NCBI GenBank assembly: GCA_965223725.1
Contig: CBDCXE010000002.1
Coordinates: 248,001 to 312,000 of the forward strand
Source: CBDCXE01 sp965223725 [NCBI: Nitrospinota bacterium]
GTDB taxonomy: Bacteria > Nitrospinota_A > UBA7883
Direction: 5' to 3'
Length of the DNA stretch: 64,000 bases
The translations under genes and the position numbers were made by a program. Positions 25,890 through 36,634 of this stretch are shown in pieces. Under the pieces are notes generated by a model that saw nothing but the letters and a program-made list of their open reading frames with translations, had not been told where the DNA came from and made no database searches. Each line of letters starts with the position of its first letter. Within the stretch, counting starts at the first letter, position 1.

Positions 25890-28703
25890 ATGAAAGATCA
25901 AATAGTAATCAAAGGCGCCAGCGAGCATAACCTGAAACATCTCGACCTGGTGATGCCGCGCAACAAGCTGATAGTCATCACCGGTGTATCCGGCTCCGGC
26001 AAATCGTCCCTGGCGTTCGACACCATCTACGCCGAGGGGCAGCGCCGCTATGTGGAGAGCCTTTCCGCCTACGCCCGGCAGTTTCTGGAACAGATGGAGA
26101 AACCGGAGGTGGAGCATATCGAAGGCCTCTCCCCCGCCATCTCTATAGAACAGAAAACCACCAGCAAAAACCCACGCTCGACCGTGGGCACAGTGACCGA
26201 GATATATGACTATCTGCGCCTGCTGTTCGCCCGGGTGGGCGATGTCTATTGCTATAACTGCGGACGCGGGATCAGCTCGCAGACGGTGTCGCAGATGGTG
26301 GACAGGGTGATGGAGCTGGATGAGGGGACGAAGATACAGGTATTGTCGCCGATTGTTCGGGACCGGAAGGGTGAGTACAGAAAAGAGCTGGACCAGTTTC
26401 GCGCAAAGGGTTTTATACGGGCGCGGATAGATGGGACAATGCGCGACCTGGGCGAGGAGATCACGCTCGATAAAAAGAAAAAGCATACCATCGAGCTGGT
26501 GATCGACCGGCTGGTCATGAAAAAAGGATTGGAGAAACGCCTGGCCGACTCGCTGGAGCTTAGCCTATCCATGAGCGATGGCATCGCGCTGGTGAACATC
26601 GACTCCGGCGAAGAGTTGCTCTTCTCCGAGCGGTTTGCCTGCGTCCATTGCGATATCAGCTATCCGGAGATGACACCGCGGATGTTCTCGTTCAACAACC
26701 CGCATGGGGCGTGCCACGATTGCGCCGGGCTGGGTGTGCGCAAGATTATATCGCCGGAGCTGATAGTACCCAACGATAAATTGAGCCTGGCCGATGGCGC
26801 CGTCCACCCATGGAGCAGATCGACGGCGGTTTATTACAAACAGATGATCGAATCTGTGTCGAAACATTATAAATTCTCCACCAAAAAACCGTTCAAGTCG
26901 CTGGCCAAAAAATGGCGGGAGATTATCCTCTACGGCTCCGGCAAAGATGAGGTCCGGTTCAACTATGAAAAGGAGAACCGCAAACATTATTTTAAAGGCG
27001 CCTATGAGGGCGTCATCCCGAATCTCAATCGCAGATATAAAGAGACCGACTCGTTCGCCATCCGCGAGGAGATCGAACGCTATATGCGGCTGGAGCCGTG
27101 TGACCGATGCGGCGGCCAGCGGCTGCGGCCGGAGGCTTTGGCGGTGAAAGTGGGCGACCGGTCCATCACCGAGGTGTCGGCGCTCTCTGTCCGGGGCGCG
27201 TTCGATTATTTCACGAAGCTGAAGCTCGATAAAAAACGGAAAATGATCGGCCGCAGGATTCTGAAAGAAGTCACCGAGCGGCTGGGGTTCCTGAAGGATG
27301 TGGGCCTTGAATATTTGACGCTCGACCGATCGGCGGCTTCGTTATCCGGCGGCGAGGGCCAGCGAATCCGGCTGGCCACCCAGATCGGGTCATCGCTGGT
27401 GGGTGTTCTGTACATTCTCGACGAGCCATCCATTGGCCTGCATCATCGTGATAACCGGCGCCTTATCGACACATTGCAACGGCTGAAAGAGTTGGGCAAC
27501 ACAGTGATCGTGGTGGAGCATGACAGCGACATGATTACCCAGGCGGACCATGTGATCGACCTGGGCCCCGGCGCTGGAGTGCATGGGGGCCGTGTGATCG
27601 CAGAGGGCTCTCCAAAGGAGATTATGGCGAATAAAAAGTCACTCACTGGACAATACCTGACCGGGACCAAAAGCATAGCAATCCCGGACAAGCGACGGAA
27701 CGGCAATGGCAAAAATATAATCATCGAAGGCGCCAGCGAGCATAACCTGAAAAATATCGATGTGAAAATACCGTTGGGCGTTTTTACATGCGTCACCGGC
27801 GTCTCCGGCTCCGGCAAAAGCACGCTGGTGATTGATGTTTTGTACAAATCGCTGGCCAAACACTTCTGGCAAAGCAGAGAGCGGGAGGGGGCTTGCAAAA
27901 AGATCAGCGGGCTGGAGCATATCGACAAGGTGATCGATATCGACCAGAACCCCATCGGCAGGACCCCCCGGTCGAACCCGGCCACCTATACCGGTGTGTT
28001 CAACCTGATCCGCGATTTTTATGCCATGCTGCCGGAATCGCGCAAGCGGGGCTATCGGCCCGGCCGGTTCTCGTTCAACGTCAAGGGCGGGCGGTGCGAA
28101 GCGTGTCAGGGCGACGGGATTATCAGGATCGAGATGCATTTTCTGCCGGACGTTTATGTCGCCTGCGATGTGTGCGGCGGGAGCCGGTTCAATAGGGAGA
28201 CGCTGGATATCGATTACAAAGGGAAGTCGATCTCCGATGTGCTCGATATGACCATCGAGGAGGGATACGAATTTTTCAAGGGCCAGCCGAAAATCGCCCG
28301 GATATTGAAAACCCTCAACGACGTGGGGATGGAGTATATCAAGCTGGGCCAATCCGCCACCACCCTCTCCGGCGGCGAGGCGCAGAGGATAAAGCTGTCG
28401 AAGGAGCTTTCGAAACGTTCGACCGGTAAGACATTGTATATACTGGACGAACCGACCACTGGACTCCATTTTGACGATATCAGCAGGCTGTTGGGTGTGC
28501 TGAATATCCTGACCAATAATGGCAATACCTTGATCGTCATAGAGCACAATATGGACGTTATTAAAACAGCCGACCATATCATCGACCTTGGCCCGGAGGG
28601 GGGCGACGGTGGCGGCGAGGTCGTGGCGCAAGGCTCGCCTGAGCAGATTATGAAGGCAAAAAGGTCGCACACCGGCAAGATATTGAAATCGATGTTATCC
28701 TAG
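25890..28703 (+). CDS. uvrA: Excinuclease ABC subunit A
   Basis: The 937-residue protein is full length for UvrA. Two ABC ATPase modules are visible: Walker [21 protein letters not shown] near residue 31 and [19 protein letters not shown] near residue 636, with signatures [17 protein letters not shown] and [17 protein letters not shown]. Zinc modules are at CVHCDIS...CHDC and CEACQGDG...CDVCGG. UvrA dimers detect DNA lesions and load UvrB in nucleotide excision repair. No SOS box was identified in the short gap upstream. The gene stands between the polysaccharide cassette and a metalloprotease gene with no functional tie. Confidence 0.98.
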   Translation: MKDQIVIKGASEHNLKHLDLVMPRNKLIVITGVSGSGKSSLAFDTIYAEGQRRYVESLSAYARQFLEQMEKPEVEHIEGLSPAISIEQKTTSKNPRSTVGTVTEIYDYLRLLFARVGDVYCYNCGRGISSQTVSQMVDRVMELDEGTKIQVLSPIVRDRKGEYRKELDQFRAKGFIRARIDGTMRDLGEEITLDKKKKHTIELVIDRLVMKKGLEKRLADSLELSLSMSDGIALVNIDSGEELLFSERFACVHCDISYPEMTPRMFSFNNPHGACHDCAGLGVRKIISPELIVPNDKLSLADGAVHPWSRSTAVYYKQMIESVSKHYKFSTKKPFKSLAKKWREIILYGSGKDEVRFNYEKENRKHYFKGAYEGVIPNLNRRYKETDSFAIREEIERYMRLEPCDRCGGQRLRPEALAVKVGDRSITEVSALSVRGAFDYFTKLKLDKKRKMIGRRILKEVTERLGFLKDVGLEYLTLDRSAASLSGGEGQRIRLATQIGSSLVGVLYILDEPSIGLHHRDNRRLIDTLQRLKELGNTVIVVEHDSDMITQADHVIDLGPGAGVHGGRVIAEGSPKEIMANKKSLTGQYLTGTKSIAIPDKRRNGNGKNIIIEGASEHNLKNIDVKIPLGVFTCVTGVSGSGKSTLVIDVLYKSLAKHFWQSREREGACKKISGLEHIDKVIDIDQNPIGRTPRSNPATYTGVFNLIRDFYAMLPESRKRGYRPGRFSFNVKGGRCEACQGDGIIRIEMHFLPDVYVACDVCGGSRFNRETLDIDYKGKSISDVLDMTIEEGYEFFKGQPKIARILKTLNDVGMEYIKLGQSATTLSGGEAQRIKLSKELSKRSTGKTLYILDEPTTGLHFDDISRLLGVLNILTNNGNTLIVIEHNMDVIKTADHIIDLGPEGGDGGGEVVAQGSPEQIMKAKRSHTGKILKSMLS

Positions 28704-28755
28704 CGGCGGATTATGATTGATTTTGCAAGCATAAGTTGTTATAATACTTAGGTTT

Positions 28756-29721
28756 ATGAAAAGTATTAAACCTTTTTTCAACAGGCTGGCGTTGCTGGCA
28801 GTCATGATTACTATGGCCGCCTGTGGCCAAATGGACAACCGGGCGGAGAGCTCTATTGGCAGCACTGATAATTCTGTCGCCAGTAAAACAGAAATGTTTG
28901 GCGGCTCCATAACGGAAAAGGCCGAACTGTCGGAGGCGGAGCTGGCGTTGCGCTCTGACCATATGTGCAGCCAGGTTCACCCGCAGTTTGGCGCAGTTAT
29001 AGAGCAGGTTACCAGCGCATACAATAGTAACGTGGCGATGAAAGCGGGGGACAATTCCATGCTGGCGCTCTACCCCGCCGGTCATCCGGACGCGCCGCAG
29101 TTTGGTGATGATGGAGCGGGTGTGGCGGTGCTGGTCTGTCAGGACCCGCGGTTATCCGCTTACTCATATATCAGGACCGTGATACTGCATGAGGGTTTGA
29201 TCATCGCCCTGAAGGAAGCTTCCGCTGCTGTGACCCTGTACGCCAATGACCCGGAAAATATAGACAACGCGCTGGATAAGCTGGCGGCGTTGGCGCAAGT
29301 GGGTCGGTTTGGGGAGACAGTCAGCGATGCTGATATGACCAGCCTGGAGCAGGACGCCGCCCGTTACGCCAAATTTTCCAGAACTTTCGACTCGACCCTG
29401 GCATTTGTGATATATCACGAACTGGGCCACTCTTCCATGGGCCATGCCATGCAAACAATAACAGGCGCTTCCGGGCTGAACAGGACCGTTGACGCGTCGA
29501 ACGAGATACAGGCCGACCTGTTCGCAGGCTCCGCCATGACAGCGTCCGGGTACAGCATCAGCGGCTCCGGCGTGGTTTTTTCCATACTGGAGCGGATCAG
29601 CCCCGACGGATCGGTGAACCACCCGGCCTCGCAGGAACGAGAATCGATGATAGAACGGATGAACCTCCACGGCGCCAAAAAACTGCTGGCGCCTTACGCA
29701 TATTTCCACCGGGATAGATAA
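28756..29721 (+). CDS. M48-like zinc metalloprotease lipoprotein
   Basis: The 321-residue protein has a lipoprotein signal with lipobox MAAC (Cys about residue 23). The zinc motif HELGH lies in FVIYHELGHSSMGHAM (about residues 218-233), and the third ligand is probably the Glu in NEIQADLFAGSAM about 30 residues later. This arrangement matches gluzincin peptidases of the M48-like group. It should be outer- or inner-membrane tethered in the periplasm. The AraC regulator starts 9 bases after its stop but need not be functionally related. Confidence 0.82.
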   Translation: MKSIKPFFNRLALLAVMITMAACGQMDNRAESSIGSTDNSVASKTEMFGGSITEKAELSEAELALRSDHMCSQVHPQFGAVIEQVTSAYNSNVAMKAGDNSMLALYPAGHPDAPQFGDDGAGVAVLVCQDPRLSAYSYIRTVILHEGLIIALKEASAAVTLYANDPENIDNALDKLAALAQVGRFGETVSDADMTSLEQDAARYAKFSRTFDSTLAFVIYHELGHSSMGHAMQTITGASGLNRTVDASNEIQADLFAGSAMTASGYSISGSGVVFSILERISPDGSVNHPASQERESMIERMNLHGAKKLLAPYAYFHRDR

Positions 29722-29730
29722 GAATAGTGT

Positions 29731-30603
29731 GTGAAAATCCCATCGGTTGAGTTTCGCTTACAATCATTACCTGCCATCGAAATTGAATTAACGCAGCTTG
29801 ATTCCATCTACAGAAAGGCGTCCAGGCAGGACTTCGATCTATTTGCCCCTCATCGTCAAGAGTTTTATAGCGTGATTCATATTACAAAGGGCGCTGGGAA
29901 ACATTTTATAGACTTTAAGCGTCATCCATACCGGCCAGGCAGCTTCATATTTGTTAACCGGCATCAGGTCCACGCATTTGATCAGGAGAACCGTCCAGAA
30001 GGCCATGTTGTGCTGTATACCCAAAAGTTTATTGATTCAATACGCATCAACATGCGGGCGCCCATATTTGCCTCCAGCAACCTGGCGATGTTCGATTCTC
30101 CTGTTTTGAATGTTGACAAAGCGCTCAAAAAAAGTTGCGAGGTTTTATTGCAAGAGCTTCTCAATGTGACCGGTCACCAGAAGTATGATGCGCTCATATC
30201 CCAGCTTCTGTTTACCTCCTTGTTGCTGAAGCTCCATCATGAACGGCCCAACCGGTATGGCAACGAACTAAGCGAAGAGCGGGTTGTAAAATTTTCCCGG
30301 TTCCTGGCCCTGGTTGAAAAACACTTTGCAACTGTAAAAGACGCCAATAAATATGCTGACATGATCGGCATGACATACAAATCGCTTAATCAGCTTTGCA
30401 AGCTGGCGGCCAACCAGACGCCAAAACAGCTTATCGACGCGCATATCATCCTCGAGGCGAAGCGGAGGCTGGCCATTGAAAATATACAGGTCATGCAGTT
30501 GGCCTATCAGTTCGGCTTCGAAGACCCCAGCAATTTTATAAAATATTTTAAAAAAGAGACCCGGCTCACACCGCATCAGTTCAAAAAAAGCCTAAAAGGT
30601 TAG
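29731..30603 (+). CDS. AraC family transcriptional regulator
   Basis: The 290-residue protein starts at GTG 29731. Its N-terminal half is a cupin-like sensing domain (FYSVIHITKGAGKHFIDFKRH, then FIFVNRHQVHAF). The C-terminal 100 residues contain two helix-turn-helix motifs of the AraC type (ADMIGMTYKSLNQLCKLAA and VMQLAYQFGFEDPSNFIKYFKKE). It probably regulates the NTF2-fold gene that follows on the same strand, a pairing seen in mobile or stress modules. The inducer is unknown. Confidence 0.9.
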   Translation: MKIPSVEFRLQSLPAIEIELTQLDSIYRKASRQDFDLFAPHRQEFYSVIHITKGAGKHFIDFKRHPYRPGSFIFVNRHQVHAFDQENRPEGHVVLYTQKFIDSIRINMRAPIFASSNLAMFDSPVLNVDKALKKSCEVLLQELLNVTGHQKYDALISQLLFTSLLLKLHHERPNRYGNELSEERVVKFSRFLALVEKHFATVKDANKYADMIGMTYKSLNQLCKLAANQTPKQLIDAHIILEAKRRLAIENIQVMQLAYQFGFEDPSNFIKYFKKETRLTPHQFKKSLKG

Positions 30604-30694
30604 TTATCTACCATTTTTGGGCAGTGATTGATCTGCTCTTCTTTCTTTCCGGCTGCTACTCTGGATGCAACTTATACAAGAAAGGATATTACTG

Positions 30695-31564
30695 ATGAAA
30701 AAATTAATTTATTCAGCATTGATCCTGGCTGTCTCGTTTGCCACAGCCTATGCCACCAACCCAGCGACACAGGAGAATAAAATGAGCATTTCTAACAAAG
30801 AAAAAGCCATAGCCCTTTTAAACAGCATCGAAACCGGCGCCCAGGAGCCTGCCGGTTATATCAATCCACAGAGTTATACACAGCACAATTTGTCTGCTGC
30901 TGATGGACTCGCCGGGTTTGGCGCCTTACTGGAAGCATTGCCCGAAAATAGCGCCAAAGTAAATATTATACGCGCTTTTCAGGATGGTGATTTTGTGTTT
31001 ACACACACAGATTACAACTTCTTCGGCCCCAAGGTTGGGTTCGACCTGTTCAGGTTTGAAGGTGGATTAATAGTAGAACATTGGGATAACCTTGCTGAAA
31101 AATCAGACCAGCCAAATCCTTCAGGTCACACCCAGCTAGATGGCCCGACAGAAGCAACTGACATCGAAAAGACCGAACAGAACAAAAAACTTGTTGCCGA
31201 TTTTGTGGAAACGATCCTGGTGGAAGGTCAGATGGACAAGCTAGGTCAATACTTCGATGGCGACAACTATATACAGCATAACACCGCCATTGGCGACGGA
31301 TTGTCCGGGCTCGGCCAGGCTTTGGAGGCAATGGCTGAACAAGGAATTCAAATGGTCTATACCAAAATCCATAAAGTGCTGGGTGAAGGAAATTTTGTTT
31401 TAGTAATAAGTGAAGGTACATTTGCAGACAATCCAACGTCATATTATGACCTTTTTCGCGTAGCTGATAGAAAAATAGCAGAACATTGGGACGTTATGGA
31501 AACAATTGCCCCAAAGGACCAGTGGAAAAATAGCAATGGCAAATTTGGCAATCTAAAGTATTGA
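30695..31564 (+). CDS. Secreted protein with two SnoaL/NTF2-like domains
   Basis: The start is ATG 30695, eight bases after AAGGA, giving 289 residues with a signal peptide ending ATAYA. Two similar domains follow, about residues 38-150 and 160-280. Matching blocks are YTQHNLSAADGLAGFGALLEAL with YIQHNTAIGDGLSGLGQALEAM, and FDLFRFEGGLIVEHWDN with YDLFRVADRKIAEHWDV. These are SnoaL-like NTF2 folds; relatives include polyketide cyclases and many proteins of unknown function. An export signal is unusual for this fold. It lies directly after the AraC regulator, likely its target. Confidence 0.85.
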   Translation: MKKLIYSALILAVSFATAYATNPATQENKMSISNKEKAIALLNSIETGAQEPAGYINPQSYTQHNLSAADGLAGFGALLEALPENSAKVNIIRAFQDGDFVFTHTDYNFFGPKVGFDLFRFEGGLIVEHWDNLAEKSDQPNPSGHTQLDGPTEATDIEKTEQNKKLVADFVETILVEGQMDKLGQYFDGDNYIQHNTAIGDGLSGLGQALEAMAEQGIQMVYTKIHKVLGEGNFVLVISEGTFADNPTSYYDLFRVADRKIAEHWDVMETIAPKDQWKNSNGKFGNLKY

Positions 31565-31618
31565 TAAATTGCTTGCTATCGCCTGCCCATGGGGCGTGTC
31601 AACACACCACTTTTCACC

Positions 31619-31658
31619 GGGCAGTCTCAAAACCAGCGTCAGCTATTTTAGACTGCCC
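31619..31658 (+). terminator. Hairpin after the NTF2-like gene, weak terminator candidate
   Basis: GGGCAGTCT (31619-31627) pairs with AGACTGCCC (31650-31658), a perfect 9-bp stem with a 22-nt loop, followed by AAAATACTGTTTT. The T run is late, so termination is uncertain; it may be a regulatory hairpin ahead of sucC. Confidence 0.4.
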
Positions 31659-31687
31659 AAAATACTGTTTTCCCTGCAGCAGTTTTT

Positions 31688-31717
31688 TTGACTGAATATG
31701 TTGAATTATGTTATAAA
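31688..31717 (+). promoter_or_regulatory. Predicted sigma-70 promoter of sucCD-korAB
   Basis: TTGACT (31688-31693) and TATAAA (31712-31717) are separated by 18 bases. Transcription would begin about 45-50 bases before the sucC ATG at 31771. Confidence 0.55.
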
Positions 31718-31770
31718 TTTAGTTTCGCGAATTTTTATTAAAGGGTGCGGGAGCTTAAAAAGACAAAAAC

Positions 31771-32940
31771 ATGAAGATACACGAATACCAAGCTAAAGAA
31801 ATACTGAAATCATTCGGTGTGCCGGTTCCCAGGGGACAGGTCGCCCAGGAAGATGTCCATGCTGTTAAAACCGCTGTCGATGAACTGGGGCTGCCCATTG
31901 TGGTGAAGGCCCAGATCCACGCTGGCGGCAGGGGCAAAGGCGGCGGCGTGAAAGTCGTCAAAACATTGGAAGAAGCGGAAGCGGCTTTTAAATCGATCCT
32001 CGGGATGAATCTGGTGACGCACCAGACCGGCCCGGAAGGGATGGAGGTCAAGACCGTTCTGCTGGAAGAAGGGATGGACATCGCCAAAGAGTTATACATG
32101 GGCGTGGTCCTGGATAGAGAGAAATCGAGCGTGGCCGTGATGGTCTCGGAAGAAGGCGGGATGGAGATCGAAGAGATCGCCGCGAAGTCGCCGGAAAAGA
32201 TCATGACGGAATGGATCGACCCTGTGATGGGCATCATGCCGTCCCAGGCTCGCAAGCTTGCGTTTTTCCTCAATCTCCCACCGGAGGCAATGAAGGAGGC
32301 GACCAAGTTTATCGTTAATCTGGTGAACGCTTTCCAGTCGAAGGACTGCTCCATGGCGGAGATCAATCCGCTGGTGCTCACCGGCGATAACAAGATGCTG
32401 GCGCTCGATTGCAAGATGGATTTTGACGATAACGCTCTGTTTCGGCAGAAGGACGTGGTGGAATGCCGCGACCTGAACGAAGAGGATGAGCTGGAGATCG
32501 AGGCGAGCAAGTATGACCTGAACTATATCAAGCTCGACGGTAATATCGGATGCATGGTCAACGGCGCAGGGCTGGCCATGGCGACCATGGATATCATTAA
32601 GCTGTCTGGCGGCGAACCGGCCAACTTTCTGGATGTCGGCGGCGGAGCTTCGGAAGAGCAGATCGAAAACGCATTTCGCATCATCCTGGCCGATGACGCC
32701 GTGAAAGGCATTTTCATCAACATATTTGGTGGTATCTTGCGTTGCGACCGGCTGGCCAACGGTGTTGTTAACGCGGCGAAAAAGATCAATGTGACTGCCC
32801 CGGTTGTCATCCGTATGGAGGGCACAAACGTCGAAGAGGGCAAGCAGATATTAAAGGATAGTGGATTCAATTTTATCGTTGCTGATGATATGCGCGATGG
32901 AGCGGAGAAAATAGTCGAAGCTGTCAAGGCGTCGGGTTAA
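31771..32940 (+). CDS. sucC: Succinyl-CoA synthetase beta subunit (ADP-forming)
   Basis: The 389-residue protein begins [20 protein letters not shown], the standard SucC start, with ATP-grasp nucleotide loop [16 protein letters not shown] and C-terminal CoA-ligase domain ([19 protein letters not shown], then [16 protein letters not shown]). With SucD it interconverts succinyl-CoA and succinate with ATP formation or use. It is the first gene of sucC-sucD-korA-korB, the succinyl-CoA/2-oxoglutarate segment of the TCA cycle, which can run oxidatively or reductively. Confidence 0.97.
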   Translation: MKIHEYQAKEILKSFGVPVPRGQVAQEDVHAVKTAVDELGLPIVVKAQIHAGGRGKGGGVKVVKTLEEAEAAFKSILGMNLVTHQTGPEGMEVKTVLLEEGMDIAKELYMGVVLDREKSSVAVMVSEEGGMEIEEIAAKSPEKIMTEWIDPVMGIMPSQARKLAFFLNLPPEAMKEATKFIVNLVNAFQSKDCSMAEINPLVLTGDNKMLALDCKMDFDDNALFRQKDVVECRDLNEEDELEIEASKYDLNYIKLDGNIGCMVNGAGLAMATMDIIKLSGGEPANFLDVGGGASEEQIENAFRIILADDAVKGIFINIFGGILRCDRLANGVVNAAKKINVTAPVVIRMEGTNVEEGKQILKDSGFNFIVADDMRDGAEKIVEAVKASG

Positions 32941-32954
32941 GGGAATATATAGAT

Positions 32955-33827
32955 ATGAGTGTACTTGTTGATAACGATACGAAACTTATAGTCCAGGGCA
33001 TCACCGGCAAGGAAGGCTCCTTCCACGCCTTGGGCTGCGCTGAATATGGAACCAATGTGGTGGGCGGCGTCACCCCTGGCAAAGAGGGCCAGGAGGTGGA
33101 AGGCATCCCGGTGTTCAACACCGTGGCCAACGCCCGGGCGGCCACCGGCGCCAACGCCACAATGATATTCGTCCCGCCCCCCTTTGCGGCGGACGCAGTA
33201 TTCGAGGCCTCCAGCGCCGGGATAGAGCTGATAATCTGCATCACAGAGGGCATCCCGGTCTATGACATGGTGAAGATAAAGAAATATATGAAGGCCCATA
33301 ACCGGGGCCGGCTGATCGGCCCGAACTGCCCTGGGGTCATCACACCGGGCCAGGCGAAGATCGGCATCATGCCGGGTCATATCCATACTCCGGGCCCTGT
33401 GGGGATTGTCTCCCGGTCTGGCACCTTGACATATGAAGTGGTGGGGCAATTGACATCGCTGGGCATCGGCCAATCCACATGCGTGGGGATCGGCGGCGAC
33501 CCTGTGAACGGCACCAACTTTATAGATGTGCTGACAATGTTCGAAGAGGACGATCAGACAGAGGCGATCTGCATGATCGGGGAGATAGGTGGAAGCGCCG
33601 AAGAGGACGCGTCCGCTTTTATACAAGAGAATGTGAAGAAACCGGTGGTCGGCTTTATTGCGGGCCAGACCGCGCCTCCGGGCCGACGGATGGGCCATGC
33701 GGGCGCGATAATCTCTGGTGGGCAAGGGACTGCCGAGGAGAAGATGAAGACAATGGCCGAGTGTGGTGTTACGGTCTGCCAATCTCCGGCGGATCTGGGT
33801 GATACGATAAAAAGCGTTATGAATTAA
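32955..33827 (+). CDS. sucD: Succinyl-CoA synthetase alpha subunit
   Basis: The 290-residue protein begins [21 protein letters not shown] and carries a CoA-binding Rossmann domain. The phosphorylated His lies in [13 protein letters not shown] (about residue 247), and the [12 protein letters not shown] block is conserved. It forms the active enzyme with SucC, encoded 14 bases upstream. Confidence 0.97.
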   Translation: MSVLVDNDTKLIVQGITGKEGSFHALGCAEYGTNVVGGVTPGKEGQEVEGIPVFNTVANARAATGANATMIFVPPPFAADAVFEASSAGIELIICITEGIPVYDMVKIKKYMKAHNRGRLIGPNCPGVITPGQAKIGIMPGHIHTPGPVGIVSRSGTLTYEVVGQLTSLGIGQSTCVGIGGDPVNGTNFIDVLTMFEEDDQTEAICMIGEIGGSAEEDASAFIQENVKKPVVGFIAGQTAPPGRRMGHAGAIISGGQGTAEEKMKTMAECGVTVCQSPADLGDTIKSVMN

Positions 33828-33895
33828 GGGGCTACAGGACGTATCTGCCCGGGGGATAGCGTTTATGCAAGCGTTAATTATCATTAATCGGTTTT

Positions 33896-35665
33896 ATGCC
33901 GGAAACCAATTTGAAAGGTATTGAAAAGGTGGCAAAAGCAAACGATTTAATAATACGTATAGGTGGAGAAGGTGGCGAAGGTGTTATCTCTTCCGGAGAC
34001 ATGATCGCGCAGGCGGCTGTCCGCTCCGGGTTGGAGATTTTGACTTTTAAAACATTTCCTGCTGAAATCAGGGGCGGATACGCCATGTATCAGACCCGTT
34101 TTTCACATGATAAAATATTGTCTGAAGGCAGCGGATTCGATGTCTGTTGTGTGTTCAACCAGGAGGCTCTGGACGCTAATAAAAAAGCGTTGATAGAAGG
34201 CACAGTGCTGATGTATGACTATCCAGGCGGCGATATCAAGGAAGAGCAAAGCTTCCCGGGCGTCACCTGTTATCCAGTGCCGATGAGCAAGATAGCAAAA
34301 GAGGACCTGGGCACCTACCGCTCCAAAAACATGGTCGCCCTGGGCGCCATTTCGGAGCTGTTTTCCATCTCCATGGATTCGTTGCGCGACACGGTCAAAA
34401 GCAAGTTTGGCAAAAAGGGCGACGAAGTTGTGGAAGTCAACTACAAGGCGCTGGACGCTGGCGCCAAACATGTGAAGGATAACCTGACCAAATCAGACCC
34501 ATACAGCATGGACCCTGGCAAAGCGAAAGATGATGTCATCATCATAGCCGGCAACGACGCCATCGGCCTGGGCGCCATGATGGCTGGTGTCGAGTTTTTC
34601 AGCTGCTACCCGATCACCCCTGCCACCGAGGTGGCGATATTCCTTTCCAAGCATCTGCCGAAGGCGAACGGCAACCTGGTGCAGGCGGAGGACGAGATCG
34701 CTTCACTGGCCAACGTTATCGGCGCCTCCTACGCAGGGGCAAAATCGATGACCGCCACCAGCGGACCGGGGCTGGCGTTGATGCAGGAGCTTATCGGCAT
34801 GGCCACCATGATGGAAGTGCCGGTGGTGATTGCTGATGTACAGCGGGGCGGCCCATCCACAGGCTTGCCGACCAAACATGAACAGTCCGACCTGTTCCTG
34901 GCGGCCCACGGCCTGCACGGGGACGGATCGAAGGTTGTCATCTCCCCTGAAGGTGTGGAAGATTGCGTCTATTTGACTGTGGAAGCGTTCAATATAGCGG
35001 AAAAATATCAGATTCCTGTGTTGATCCTTTCCGACGGTTCACTAGGGTTCAGGACAACATCGATCAAACGGCCCGACCCGTCCAAAGTCAGGGTGATCAA
35101 CCGGGATAAGTATGATCCGGACAGCAACGGGGACAAAGAGTTTTTGCGGTACAAGATCACAGAATCTGGCGTATCGACCATGTCCACACCGGGTCAGGCG
35201 GGTGGTTCCTACATCTCCACTGGTCTGGAGCATGCGGAGTCTTCGGCGCCCAGGTATACACCGGAGAATCATACAGCCATGCTGGATAAACGATTTAGCA
35301 AACTGGACGACCTGGAAGATTTCTTCCCGGAAACCGAAGCCGACCTGCAGGATGGCGCAGAGCTGGGCGTTATCGCCTGGGGCTCCACCATCGGCACAGC
35401 GCGCGAAGCGATAAAGCTCGCGCGGGAGGAGGGCGTGAAGGTGTCGGGCCTGTTCCCGAAACTTGTATGGCCGCTACCGAAAAAGGCGCTGGCCAAATTT
35501 GCCGAAAAACATAGCAAGATCATGATCCCTGAAATCAACAAACAGGGTCAGCTGGCGAAGATAATTGCATCTGAAACAGATATCAAACCTATCAGCGAGA
35601 CAATATATGGCGGTCTGCCATATACACCGAAGCTGGTGGCGGAAAAAATAAAGGAGGCGGTATAA
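33896..35665 (+). CDS. korA: 2-oxoacid:ferredoxin oxidoreductase, fused gamma-alpha subunit
   Basis: The 589-residue protein combines a gamma domain (about residues 15-195, IIRIGGEGGEGVISSGDMIA) with an alpha pyruvate-ferredoxin-type domain (about 210-589, GNDAIGLGAMMAGVEFFSCYPITPATE, then TSGPGLALMQELIG). This fused form is typical of 2-oxoglutarate:ferredoxin oxidoreductases. With KorB it interconverts 2-oxoglutarate and succinyl-CoA using ferredoxin. Adjacent sucCD strongly supports 2-oxoglutarate rather than pyruvate as substrate. No separate delta (ferredoxin) subunit lies nearby. Confidence 0.92.
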   Translation: MPETNLKGIEKVAKANDLIIRIGGEGGEGVISSGDMIAQAAVRSGLEILTFKTFPAEIRGGYAMYQTRFSHDKILSEGSGFDVCCVFNQEALDANKKALIEGTVLMYDYPGGDIKEEQSFPGVTCYPVPMSKIAKEDLGTYRSKNMVALGAISELFSISMDSLRDTVKSKFGKKGDEVVEVNYKALDAGAKHVKDNLTKSDPYSMDPGKAKDDVIIIAGNDAIGLGAMMAGVEFFSCYPITPATEVAIFLSKHLPKANGNLVQAEDEIASLANVIGASYAGAKSMTATSGPGLALMQELIGMATMMEVPVVIADVQRGGPSTGLPTKHEQSDLFLAAHGLHGDGSKVVISPEGVEDCVYLTVEAFNIAEKYQIPVLILSDGSLGFRTTSIKRPDPSKVRVINRDKYDPDSNGDKEFLRYKITESGVSTMSTPGQAGGSYISTGLEHAESSAPRYTPENHTAMLDKRFSKLDDLEDFFPETEADLQDGAELGVIAWGSTIGTAREAIKLAREEGVKVSGLFPKLVWPLPKKALAKFAEKHSKIMIPEINKQGQLAKIIASETDIKPISETIYGGLPYTPKLVAEKIKEAV

Positions 35666-36544
35666 ATGGCAACTGCAACTAAAGACGCTCCAATGAAAGC
35701 GAAAGATTACAAAAGCGTCGTGCCACCCACCTGGTGCGCCGGGTGTGGTGATTATGGTGTTTTGAACGCTGTATTGAAAGTGTTCGCCGAGCGGCAGGTC
35801 GATATCAACAACACCGCTCTGGTTTCCGGTATCGGATGTTCATCCCGGTTTCCTTATTTTTTGAAAACTTACGGTATGCACACCGCCCACGGCAGGGCGC
35901 TGCCTGTGGCGGCGGGCGTGAAAATGGCCAACCCGGACCTGGAAGTGATCGTGTTCGGCGGCGACGGCGACGGGTTCTCCATCGGCGGCGGCCATGTGCC
36001 GCATGTTGTTCGGAAAAACACCGACCTGACTTATATCCTTATGGACAACTCGATATACGGCCTGACCAAAGGCCAGGTATCGCCCACCAGCGCCGTCGGC
36101 ATGGTCACGACCACCACCCCGTACGGCGCGCCGGATATGCCGGTCAACCCGCTGTTGTATACTCTGGCCTATGGCGCAACGTTTGTCGCCCAGGGCTACA
36201 GCTCCAAGGGCAAGCAGGTGCAGGAGCTGGTCTCGAAGGCCCTCGACCATAAAGGGTTCTCGTTTATCAACATCATCAGCCCGTGCCCTACGTTTAACAA
36301 GATTAATACGTTCGACACGTACAAGGAGCTGGTCGAGGAAATCCCGGAGGATCATGACACTTCGGATATAAACAAAGCCATTTCAATCGCGGTCGCCGCG
36401 AAACAGGGTGGCAAGGTGCCGGTCGGGTTGTTGTATCAGACCCAGTCTCCGACGCTGGTCGATCGTTTGACTGATATTCGTGAGAAAGCCAACGGAACTA
36501 GTGATTTTGATGTCAACAAGGTCATAGATCTGTATAAGGCATAA
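35666..36544 (+). CDS. korB: 2-oxoglutarate:ferredoxin oxidoreductase beta subunit
   Basis: The 292-residue protein binds thiamine diphosphate through GGDGDGFSIGGGH...DNSIYGLTKGQ (about residues 92-134). Cys residues in PPTWCAGCGDYG and GIGCSS are positioned to hold an iron-sulfur cluster. It abuts korA with no gap, and AAGGAGG eight bases before its ATG is a strong ribosome binding site. It completes a two-subunit enzyme with KorA. Confidence 0.93.
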   Translation: MATATKDAPMKAKDYKSVVPPTWCAGCGDYGVLNAVLKVFAERQVDINNTALVSGIGCSSRFPYFLKTYGMHTAHGRALPVAAGVKMANPDLEVIVFGGDGDGFSIGGGHVPHVVRKNTDLTYILMDNSIYGLTKGQVSPTSAVGMVTTTTPYGAPDMPVNPLLYTLAYGATFVAQGYSSKGKQVQELVSKALDHKGFSFINIISPCPTFNKINTFDTYKELVEEIPEDHDTSDINKAISIAVAAKQGGKVPVGLLYQTQSPTLVDRLTDIREKANGTSDFDVNKVIDLYKA

Positions 36545-36571
36545 TAGACCATTTAATTGATCAAACATTTG

Positions 36572-36615
36572 CGCCGGGAGTGTGCTGAATAGCTCCCGGC
36601 GTTTTTTTATTTTTT
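36572..36615 (+). terminator. Rho-independent terminator after korB
   Basis: CGCCGGGAG (36572-36580) pairs with CTCCCGGCG (36593-36601), a perfect 9-bp GC-rich stem with a 12-nt loop, followed by TTTTTTTATTTTTT. It lies 28 bases after the korB stop and just before ndk. Confidence 0.93.
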
Positions 36616-36634
36616 AAGGAAAGTGAGTAGTAAC

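Noticed and set aside
29731-31564. Pair treated as a recent mobile island
   Set aside because: No repeats, integrase or clear base composition change at its borders.
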